Source: an uncultured Eubacteriales bacterium
GTDB taxonomy: Bacteria; Bacillota; Clostridia; Oscillospirales; Oscillospiraceae
Assembly: GCA_934567745.1 (NCBI GenBank)
Contig: CAKTJM010000064.1
Span: 1-10,223 of the forward strand
Direction: 5' to 3'
Length of the DNA: 10,223 nt
This document shows, piece after piece, positions 5,600 to 10,223 of the stretch. Under the pieces are notes generated by a model that saw only the letters and a program-made list of their open reading frames with translations, searched no databases and was not told where the DNA came from. Position numbers and translations under genes: made by a program. The first letter of the stretch is position 1. Every line of letters begins with the position of its first letter.

Positions 5600-6357
5600 G
5601 CGTCCCCCTCCTCGTCCGAGAGCCGCAGATAGGCGTCCTCGAGGCGGGCGCAGCCGCACCGGGCCTTCGCCTGCGCCACGGTCCCGCGGAACACGGGCGC
5701 GCCCCGCTTCAGGATGCAGATCTCGTCGCACAGCGCCTCGACCTCGTCCATGAAGTGGGCGGTCAAAAAGATCGTCAGCCCCTGCTCCTTCAGGTCCCCC
5801 AGCGTCTTCCACACGCCGCGCCGCGCCCGCGCGTCCAGTCCGGTGGTCAGCTCGTCCAGGAACACCAGCTCCGGCCGCCCGATCAGCGCCAGCACGAGGA
5901 AGAGCCGCTGCCGCTCGCCGCCCGAGAGGCTCTTCACCGCCGCGTCCGCCTTATCGCCGATGCCGAACTGCGCGCACAGCGCGCGCGGATCGGCCGGATC
6001 GCGGTACAGGCACGCGGTCTCCTCGCACAGCTCCGAGACCCGGATCGTCTTCTGATAGTCGCCCTCCTGGAACTGCACGCCGATGCGCTCGAACAGGGCG
6101 CGGCGGTGGCGTTTCGGGTCCTGCCCCAGCAGGCGGACCGTCCCCGCGTCCGCCTGCCTCGTCCCGAGGATGCACTCGATCGTGGTGCTCTTCCCCGCGC
6201 CGTTCGCGCCGAGCAGGTCGAACACCGTGCCGCGCGGCACCGAGAGCTCCAGGCGGTCCACCACCGTCCGCCCGCCGTAGGCCTTGGTCAGTCCCTGTAC
6301 GAAGACCGCTTCGTTCCGCCCCGCCGCCTGTGCGGGGCCCGTTCGGATGTTGGACAT
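5596..6357 (-). CDS. ABC transporter ATPase (DrrA-like exporter)
   Basis: ATPase of the exporter, 253 residues, partner of the permease it overlaps. Walker A GANGAGKST (50-58), Q-loop Q97 (VQFQEGDY), signature LSGGERQR (144-151), Walker B LVFLDE (164-169), D-loop GLD and H-loop His201 are all intact. Two ATGs are close; the one at 6355-6357 is preferred because AAAGGAGG is eight bases upstream, while the ATG at 6361-6363 is only two bases away. Residues 1-16 precede the fold and look unstructured. There is no C-terminal extension for drug-specific recognition, so function stays at the level of a drug/lipid-type exporter. Confidence 0.92.
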   Translation of the reverse strand: MSNIRTGPAQAAGRNEAVFVQGLTKAYGGRTVVDRLELSVPRGTVFDLLGANGAGKSTTIECILGTRQADAGTVRLLGQDPKRHRRALFERIGVQFQEGDYQKTIRVSELCEETACLYRDPADPRALCAQFGIGDKADAAVKSLSGGERQRLFLVLALIGRPELVFLDELTTGLDARARRGVWKTLGDLKEQGLTIFLTAHFMDEVEALCDEICILKRGAPVFRGTVAQAKARCGCARLEDAYLRLSDEEGDA

Positions 6358-6407
6358 AGCCATGTCCTCCTTTCTCTGTCCGCGGCGCTCCGCACCGCGC
6401 AGGGGAC

Positions 6408-6416
6408 ATCCTACCA
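6408..6416 (-). promoter_or_regulatory. Possible extended -10 promoter of the exporter genes
   Basis: Minus-strand TGG TAGGAT gives the extended -10 pattern 43 bases or so before the ribosome site region. The -35 at a 17-base spacing (AGCGCG) is poor. Confidence 0.35.
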
Positions 6417-6466
6417 CACGAAGGCGGGGGCGCGCTCGACCATCCTTGCTCCTCTCGTCGGGGACG

Positions 6467-6507
6467 AAAAAAAGCACCGGGACCGGATGGTCTCGGTGCT
6501 TTTGGCT
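6467..6507. terminator. Strong rpsI terminator, possibly bidirectional
   Basis: Minus strand: AGCACCGAGACC (6489-6500), loop ATCC, GGTCCCGGTGCT (6473-6484), one mismatch in 12 pairs, then a run of seven T. On the plus strand the hairpin is followed by only four T. It lies 30 bases beyond the S9 stop codon, so it is most likely the native terminator of the rplM-rpsI operon, now cut off from it by the inserted element. Confidence 0.85.
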
Positions 6508-6530
6508 GTTGGGTGAAGAAATAGCGAAGC

Positions 6531-6593
6531 TCAGCGCTTGGAGAACTGAGGAGCGCGACGGGCAGCCTTGAGGCCGTACTGCTGATTTTCCTT
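6531..6593 (-). other. rpsI: 3' end of rpsI at the element boundary (att site)
   Basis: The frame encodes KENQQYGLKAARRAPQFSKR and a TGA stop, the C-terminal signature of ribosomal protein S9 (usual form KYGLKKARRAPQFSKR). Upstream in the same frame (SLKTKGNST) there is no S9 homology, so only about 18 conserved codons are present. A tyrosine integrase gene lies 85 bases away. This is the att half left by an element inserted in the 3' end of rpsI; the working rpsI copy, with its end restored by the element, should lie at the far boundary beyond 10223. The exact core crossover cannot be fixed without the second copy. Confidence 0.85.
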
Positions 6594-6641
6594 CGTTGAA
6601 TTACCCTTTGTTTTCAAGGACTATGCATATTTATCTTGATA

Positions 6642-6665
6642 TTTAGCCCTTTGTTTAGCCCTTTT
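6642..6665. repeat. Tandem 12-base repeats, candidate integrase arm sites
   Basis: TTTAGCCCTTTG (6642-6653) is followed directly by TTTAGCCCTTTT (6654-6665), and a related TTACCCTTTG lies at 6601-6610. Copies of AAAGGG(C)TAA between the att core and the integrase suit binding by the integrase's N-terminal arm domain. The rest of 6594-6677 is AT-rich with no gene. Confidence 0.5.
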
Positions 6666-6677
6666 ATGAAGTGTTTT

Positions 6678-7907
6678 CTATGGTGAGACATCCTGCCGCT
6701 TCGGGGCAAAGGCACTGTTGATTGTTGCCGCAATATCCTCGGGACGATTATATTTGACCTTTGCGTAGATATCAAGCGTCTCCTTGATATTTTCATGTCC
6801 AGCCAGATACTGCACCGTCTTCGGGTCCACATTGGCATAAATCAAATTGGTGATGTAGGTGCGGCGCAGCTGGTGAGTCTTGACTTGAAAATCCATGCTG
6901 TAGATGACTGTATTGTTATGGGTGGCGCGCTGACCCAAAACAGGGGTGACGGTGCGCTTCAGCTTCTCTCCGTTTTCAAGATAACGGGTATAGGTGCGCG
7001 GCTTGGTGGAGCGAACCGTGACGTACTTCCACAGGCGTGCAAATTGCGTGTAGGACAGCGGGCCTCCGTCGATGCTGCTGGCGAAGACATACTCGGAGGT
7101 CGATTTCAACTTGACTTCTTTCAGACACTCGACGAGCTGCGGCGGTATGGGGATATTCCGGCGCGCAGCCTTCGTCTTCAGCTGGTCCGATATGACAAGA
7201 CGATTATGTTCTGTATGCCATGCCCGGCACACCTTGATTGTCGGCGTCTTGCCATTGAGGTCGATGCGGTCCCATTTGAGGGCAAGGGTTTCTTCCCTGC
7301 GCAGTCCGGCATAAAGGCCAATCATGACAAAGGGATACGGCGGCAGACCGCGGATCGCGTCCAGCAGGATCTGTACCTGCTCGTCCGTCAATGCTACAGT
7401 CTCCTTGGGCGGCGTTCCGCCCTTCGGATTCAGCTCCGCCGCCGGATTTTCCCTGATGATGCGGCTTTTGACCGCGGCCTCGAAAATCAGCTTGTAGAGC
7501 ATCTGAACAGATTGATAGACCGACTGCGACAGCTTCGATGCTGGGAGAATGGCCAGGTTGATATCATCCGGGGTCACATCAGCCATATACTTATCCCCCA
7601 AAGGCTTTACGATGTGCTGCTTCACTTTGGAGCGGTAGTCTGCAAGGGTGGTCGCTCGAATATGGGCCGTTTTCATTGTCAGCCACTTTTCACAGTAATC
7701 GGCAACGGTCGGATTTTCAAGACGGAATGTCGTCTCGGCGATCTGGCGCAGAGCCTCGGCCTTCTTCGTTTCCAGCTCCTCTGGGGATTTTGCACGGAGA
7801 GATACCCGCTTCCCGTCCGCGTCAACGATGCGCGTCCGGTAGTAGGTGTAGCCGTTGATCGTGTCGGTGCTGTACTGCGGAGTCTGTTTCTTCGGTCCGC
7901 CCATCAT
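6678..7907 (-). CDS. Tyrosine recombinase/integrase of the element
   Basis: Site-specific recombinase of 409 residues that would integrate and excise the element. Residues 14-60 (INGYTYYRTRIVDADGKR...) look like an AP2-type arm-binding domain; 65-160 are the SAM-like core-binding domain. The catalytic domain has Arg203 (AGLRREE), a Lys in the KTKAARRNIP hairpin near 243-246, His345 and Arg348 (HQLRRT), His371 (AGHENI) and the nucleophile Tyr381 (LDIYAK). All catalytic residues are present. A double ATG lies at 7902-7907; GGAGAAAGGAG stands just before it, and I took the first. The gene ends 85 bases from the rpsI att site. Transcription may come from the RhuM side, because no clear minus-strand promoter is seen in 7908-8027. 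Confidence 0.95.
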   Translation of the reverse strand: MMGGPKKQTPQYSTDTINGYTYYRTRIVDADGKRVSLRAKSPEELETKKAEALRQIAETTFRLENPTVADYCEKWLTMKTAHIRATTLADYRSKVKQHIVKPLGDKYMADVTPDDINLAILPASKLSQSVYQSVQMLYKLIFEAAVKSRIIRENPAAELNPKGGTPPKETVALTDEQVQILLDAIRGLPPYPFVMIGLYAGLRREETLALKWDRIDLNGKTPTIKVCRAWHTEHNRLVISDQLKTKAARRNIPIPPQLVECLKEVKLKSTSEYVFASSIDGGPLSYTQFARLWKYVTVRSTKPRTYTRYLENGEKLKRTVTPVLGQRATHNNTVIYSMDFQVKTHQLRRTYITNLIYANVDPKTVQYLAGHENIKETLDIYAKVKYNRPEDIAATINSAFAPKRQDVSP

Positions 7908-7920
7908 AGCTCCTTTCTCC

Positions 7921-7949
7921 TTGCCAGCGGAGCGGAGATATGCTACAAT
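7921..7949 (+). promoter_or_regulatory. Plus-strand promoter upstream of the integrase gene
   Basis: -35 TTGCCA (7921-7926), exactly 17 bases, extended -10 TGC TACAAT (7944-7949). Predicted start 7955-7957. It points away from the integrase, into a 74-base stretch that ends in a strong plus-strand terminator. Confidence 0.75.
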
Positions 7950-7955
7950 CGTCTG

Positions 7956-8029
7956 GCAAGGGCATTGAATTGAACATCGGTGCATTGCTGCAAGCTGCTT
8001 CGGAGGTAGGAGTCCGAAGCAGCTTTTTT
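7956..8029 (+). ncRNA. Candidate small antisense RNA (about 74 nt)
   Basis: A near-consensus promoter and a perfect intrinsic terminator, both on the plus strand, bracket about 74 bases with no gene on that strand. The RNA would be complementary to the spacer between rhuM and the integrase, that is, the leader of any integrase transcript coming from the rhuM side. The 3' hairpin has a purine loop GGTAGGAG. By analogy with antisense RNAs that restrain transposases (RNA-OUT of Tn10) it could limit integrase expression; a role with RhuM is also possible. No Rfam family is recognised. Expression is inferred only. Confidence 0.6.
7992..8029 (+). terminator. Intrinsic terminator of the small RNA
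   Basis: AAGCTGCTTCGGA (7992-8004), 8-base loop, TCCGAAGCAGCTT (8013-8025): a perfect 13-pair stem, followed by a T run ending at 8029. The minus strand has no U-tract, so it acts only on plus-strand transcripts. It touches the rhuM stop codon. Confidence 0.88.
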
Positions 8030-9080
8030 ATTCTTGATCCTTGATCTGCTGGATCTCAGCTTCCAATGCCATGAAGCGGTCAAAGTCGCTGGCATAAAGC
8101 CGATCCTGGATAATGCGGTATTTTTCGTATTCCGTCTCCGCATGGAGCTTTGCCTGCTCCGCACTGATCTTGCCCGGCCCGGTCAGCAGCTCGTTTCCAT
8201 TGAATTCGAGGAAACCGTCCAACCGCTTTGCCCAGTCCTCCATGCTCATGGGGATCTTGCGTTCGGCCTGCAATTCCGCGTAGTCCAGATAGAGTGACAC
8301 GATACGCTCCAGATAGCTCATTTCCTGCTCACTCAGATAATTCTTGGCAACCGTTACGTCCGCCTTTAGGATCTTCCCATCCGGCGCATTCTCCCAAGTG
8401 GTCAGACCCATATGCTCCTTTTCCGCGTCCGCCCGCTCCACGATCAGCTCCGCTGCCGTGTGACGGTGGACAGCGAAGTGCATCTTGTTCTGCACCGTCT
8501 GGAAGAACAGGCGCGTGGTCTTGGCATCCTTGTCATAGTCGAAGGCTGTTGCATACAGGTCTGTGACCTTCTGATAGAACTTGCGCTCTGACAGCCGGAT
8601 CTCGCGGATCTGCTGCAGCTGGCGGTCAAAGTATTCATCGGTGAACATGTGGCCTTTTTTCAGACGGTCAACATCCATCGTCCAGCCCTGGATGGTGTAG
8701 TCCTTGACGATCTGCCCCGCCCACTTGCGGAACTGCACGGCGCGCTGATTGTTCACCTTGAAGCCGACGGCAATGATCATCTGAAGATTGTAGTGCGTGA
8801 CCTCGCGATTGACCTGGCGTGTACCTTCCGTTTGAACTATCCGGAATTTCCGGATAGTTGCCCCCTCGACCAGTTCTCCATCTGCATATACTTTTTTGAT
8901 ATGCTCATTGATCGTGCGTACATCCACATCGTAAAGCGCAGCCATCATCTTCTGTGTCAGCCAGATATTCTCGTTCTCGTAGCGCATCTCGATGCTGGAT
9001 GGATCATCACCGGCCGCAGCGACATAGGTGAGGTATTCTGCCGCAGAACTGCGGCTGGTGATCTCATTTTTCTTCTTCAT
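8028..9080 (-). CDS. RhuM-family protein
   Basis: Complete 350-residue RhuM-family protein, named for a Salmonella pathogenicity island gene; the biochemical role is unknown. Residues 38-66 (NIWLTQKMMAALYDVDVRTINEHIKKVY) look like a helix-turn-helix. Family signatures are GATIRKFRIVQTEG (73-86), VGFKVNNQRAVQFRKWA, KVTDLYATAFDYD (171-183) and FFQTVQNKMHFAVHRHTAAELI (192-213). No signal peptide or membrane segment is seen, so it should be cytoplasmic. GAGGAAAG lies eight bases before the ATG. It begins 30 bases after the XRE repressor, probably as one operon. Such genes are common cargo of phages and islands and may belong to defence or toxin modules; that is inference. It contains a 25-base palindrome. 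Confidence 0.9.
   Translation of the reverse strand: MKKKNEITSRSSAAEYLTYVAAAGDDPSSIEMRYENENIWLTQKMMAALYDVDVRTINEHIKKVYADGELVEGATIRKFRIVQTEGTRQVNREVTHYNLQMIIAVGFKVNNQRAVQFRKWAGQIVKDYTIQGWTMDVDRLKKGHMFTDEYFDRQLQQIREIRLSERKFYQKVTDLYATAFDYDKDAKTTRLFFQTVQNKMHFAVHRHTAAELIVERADAEKEHMGLTTWENAPDGKILKADVTVAKNYLSEQEMSYLERIVSLYLDYAELQAERKIPMSMEDWAKRLDGFLEFNGNELLTGPGKISAEQAKLHAETEYEKYRIIQDRLYASDFDRFMALEAEIQQIKDQE
8835..8859. repeat. 25-base perfect palindrome inside rhuM
   Basis: AACTATCCGGAA (8835-8846), one T, TTCCGGATAGTT (8848-8859). It codes for the conserved ATIRKFRIV stretch (residues 74-82). As RNA it can form a 10-pair hairpin with a 5-base loop. Confidence 0.85.
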
Positions 9081-9110
9081 GGCACTTTCCTCAAAAACAA
9101 ATATCCGGTC

Positions 9111-9596
9111 TTACTCTGAGCTGTCCGGCGTTCCGCCGGCGGCTCTTATTTTTTTGGCTTCTTCGATATCGTCCGGGGCCATATGTGTCCCTGGCATTGC
9201 GAGCTTCAAGGTGTCGGAATTCTTCTCAATGAACGAGGTGACATAGCGGATTCTGGCGGGGTAATCCTCGTCCGGCATTGTCGGGTCAAAGCAGAGCTTT
9301 TCCAAACAGGCTGTGTGCTCCTGCTCCGCCTCAGAAATTTGGCGGTCGATTTCTTCTTGACTAAGAATCTTGCGGCTTTTTTTACGCTTCGCAGATTCAA
9401 TTTCGCCTTTAAGTGCCGACGGAGTTGTCCCTAATGCGTCTGCTATTCTTTCTAATGTTTCCCACTGAATTCGATCGCTATTGCGTCGCACTATTGCGTA
9501 GACCGTGTTATATGGCACATCTGCGCGAATTGCAAGTTGCCTCAGATTTGTTCCTTCGCTTTTTACAAGGTTTTCAATTCGTTCTCCAACCGTCAT
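9111..9596 (-). CDS. XRE-family transcriptional repressor of the element
   Basis: A 161-residue regulator with an N-terminal helix-turn-helix at about 18-40 (LRQLAIRADVPYNTVYAIVRR) and LERIADALGTTPSALKG closing the Cro/C1 domain at about 62. A charged linker (KRKKSRK) and a Glu/Gln-rich helix follow. The tail YPARIRYVTSFIEKNSDTLK is unlike LexA/C1 peptidase domains, so cleavage-type induction is not evident. AGGAGG is seven to eight bases before the ATG. It faces a divergent control region with three similar operator sites and most likely represses itself and the rightward operon. It is followed by rhuM after 30 bases. Confidence 0.9.
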   Translation of the reverse strand: MTVGERIENLVKSEGTNLRQLAIRADVPYNTVYAIVRRNSDRIQWETLERIADALGTTPSALKGEIESAKRKKSRKILSQEEIDRQISEAEQEHTACLEKLCFDPTMPDEDYPARIRYVTSFIEKNSDTLKLAMPGTHMAPDDIEEAKKIRAAGGTPDSSE

Positions 9597-9618
9597 TGCT
9601 TCGCCTCCTCACAACAAG

Positions 9619-9647
9619 AAGATACCACAGATAATTTGCAGTGTAAA
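9619..9647 (-). promoter_or_regulatory. Leftward promoter of the XRE repressor
   Basis: -35 TTTACA (9642-9647), 17 bases, -10 TATCTT (9619-9624). The -35 lies within operator site 1. Confidence 0.75.
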
Positions 9648-9717
9648 GATTTTTCAGAAAAATGTTGACAAATATATACACTGCGTGTATTATGGGCATG
9701 TAGATTCGCACTGCAAA
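9635..9717. promoter_or_regulatory. Three operator sites between divergent promoters
   Basis: Sites at 9635-9647 (TTTGCAGTGTAAA, read in reverse TTTACACTGCAAA), 9677-9689 (TACACTGCGTGTA, a palindrome) and 9705-9717 (TTCGCACTGCAAA) share the core CACTGC. Each overlaps a promoter element or lies just after a start, as in lambda-type switches. Confidence 0.7.
9665..9693 (+). promoter_or_regulatory. Rightward promoter of the element's early operon
   Basis: Consensus -35 TTGACA (9665-9670), 17 bases, -10 TATTAT (9688-9693). Predicted start near 9700. Operator site 2 covers the spacer and -10. Confidence 0.85.
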
Positions 9718-9736
9718 TAAAGAGAGGAGGGCTCTT

Positions 9737-9901
9737 TTGAAAATCAATACATCCAAGATCGAAATTGCGCTGGCTGAGCGCAATATGACGTGGAGTCAGT
9801 TAGCCTTTGCATCTGGAATTTCACGCCAAAACATATGTCCTGCGTGCCACCTTCAAGGAGCTTATCTGGCGTATGGACATTCTGAGCCATTACCTGTCTG
9901 A
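9737..9901 (+). pseudogene. Truncated HTH (Cro-like) gene, TTG start
   Basis: A TTG start, five bases or so after AGAGGAGGG, opens a frame of 54 residues. The first 33 (MKINTSKIEIALAERNMTWS, then QLAFASGISRQNI) are the first helices and recognition helix of an XRE/Cro domain. After about position 9835 the sequence (CPACHLQGAYLAYGH...) no longer fits the fold, and a stop follows. The missing part would be helices 4 and 5 plus the wing-side end, about 30 residues. A deletion or frameshift has joined it to the next gene, which lies in another frame. It sits directly behind the rightward promoter, where a Cro or excisionase-type gene is expected. Confidence 0.7.
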
Positions 9902-10127
9902 GGTCATGAACGACCTATATCTGCTCGATACCGCAGCGCGGAAGTACAAGCCCGGCAAAGCCGCTTTCAAGGCTGTGCCCCCGAAAGTCTGGCCCAAGTC
10001 TGACGCTGAGATCCTTGCACGGGTCAAAGAGATCGTTACTGAACTCGACTCTGCCGCACAGCAGCGCGTTCTGGAGATTTTCGGCGAGAAGCTGAATGGA
10101 GAGGAGGCGCGGCACGATGGAGTATGA
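9873..10127 (+). CDS. Hypothetical protein of the element
   Basis: From the ATG at 9873 it has 84 residues: MDILSHYLSEVMNDLYLLDT at the start, a basic middle (ARKYKPGKAAFKAVPPKVWPK) and a predicted helix SDAEILARVKEIVTELDSAA. I do not recognise a family. AAGGAG is twelve bases before the ATG, which is rather far. The frame is open further back to a TTG at 9807, and residues just before the ATG (RATFKELIWR) look protein-like, so the gene may be the tail of a longer one whose front was lost in the deletion that broke the HTH gene. It overlaps the next gene by 11 bases. Confidence 0.6.
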   Translation: MDILSHYLSEVMNDLYLLDTAARKYKPGKAAFKAVPPKVWPKSDAEILARVKEIVTELDSAAQQRVLEIFGEKLNGEEARHDGV

Positions 10128-10223
10128 TCTGCTGATCTATGATAGCGAAAGTCTGATAAACGCCTTTGACGGTAGACACAATGTGATTCGTCTCAACGGA
10201 TTTTCTATTGCCGAGGCAGAAGG
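10117..10223 (+). CDS. Hypothetical protein (partial, 3' end missing)
   Basis: The 35 complete codons visible begin MEYDLLIYDSESLINAFDGR and continue HNVIRLNGFSIAEAE. GGAGAGGAGG stands nine bases before the ATG, so the start is well supported. It overlaps the stop of the preceding gene, indicating one rightward operon. No family is recognised from this fragment. Confidence 0.6.
   Translation, partial: MEYDLLIYDSESLINAFDGRHNVIRLNGFSIAEAE

Larger units (their letters stand above)
6531..10223. mobile_element. Integrative element in rpsI, left end (partial)
   Basis: GC content drops sharply at the rpsI remnant. The segment then carries an integrase directed at the boundary, an XRE repressor with a divergent control region, a RhuM-family gene and small unknown genes. 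No conjugation, capsid or replication gene is visible, so it may be an ICE, a satellite or a prophage-like island. Confidence 0.8.

Noticed and set aside
8005..8012. CsrA-binding loop in the small RNA (GGTAGGAG)
   Set aside because: A single GGA in one terminator loop is too weak to claim a CsrA sponge.
1..10223. CRISPR array, tRNA genes, insertion sequences, diversity-generating repeats
   Set aside because: No regularly spaced repeats, tRNA cloverleaf, transposase or template/variable repeat pair was seen on either strand.

Overview
The window joins two kinds of DNA. Positions 1 to about 6530 are very GC-rich chromosomal DNA, with nearly all genes on the minus strand. Positions about 6531 to 10223 are the left end of an integrative element of clearly lower GC. 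Strong AGGAGG-type ribosome sites, TTGACA/TATAAT promoters with 17-base spacers, a Firmicutes-style S9 tail and a MetNIQ transporter with a NIL domain suggest a high-GC Clostridia, perhaps Oscillospirales. The species cannot be named from this sequence.

Chromosomal part, read on the minus strand from right to left. An ABC-2 exporter pair (ATPase 5596-6357, permease 4859-5599) is followed by a PhzF-family gene (3966-4763). Next come a chimeric gene whose front is MnmA and whose back is TcdA (3007-3798) and a stub of a cysteine desulfurase (2879-3010). The methionine transporter operon follows: metN, metI, an internally deleted lactate dehydrogenase-like gene, and metQ, which runs off the left edge. 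The metN leader encodes a 41-residue peptide with clustered Met and Cys codons, then mutually exclusive antiterminator and terminator stems. This looks like ribosome-mediated attenuation by sulfur amino acids. The metN and mnmA'-tcdA promoters share -35, -10 and a downstream palindrome, so both are probably controlled by one sulfur-responsive regulator.

Element part. The last 20 codons and the stop of rpsI (ribosomal protein S9) lie at 6531-6593 just before the rpsI-type terminator, without the rest of the gene. This is the expected footprint of integration into the 3' end of rpsI; the intact gene should lie to the right, outside the window. Behind it are tandem 12-base repeats (candidate arm sites), a tyrosine integrase (6678-7907), a short plus-strand RNA gene with its own promoter and terminator (about 7956-8029) antisense to the integrase leader, a RhuM-family gene (8028-9080) carrying a 25-base perfect palindrome, and an XRE repressor (9111-9596). 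The repressor faces a divergent promoter region with three similar operator sites. The rightward gene, a Cro-like HTH, is broken. Two unrecognised small genes follow.

Four genes (ldh, mnmA/tcdA, nifS and the rightward HTH) look like products of deletions. Whether this is genuine genome decay or an assembly artefact cannot be decided from the sequence alone.
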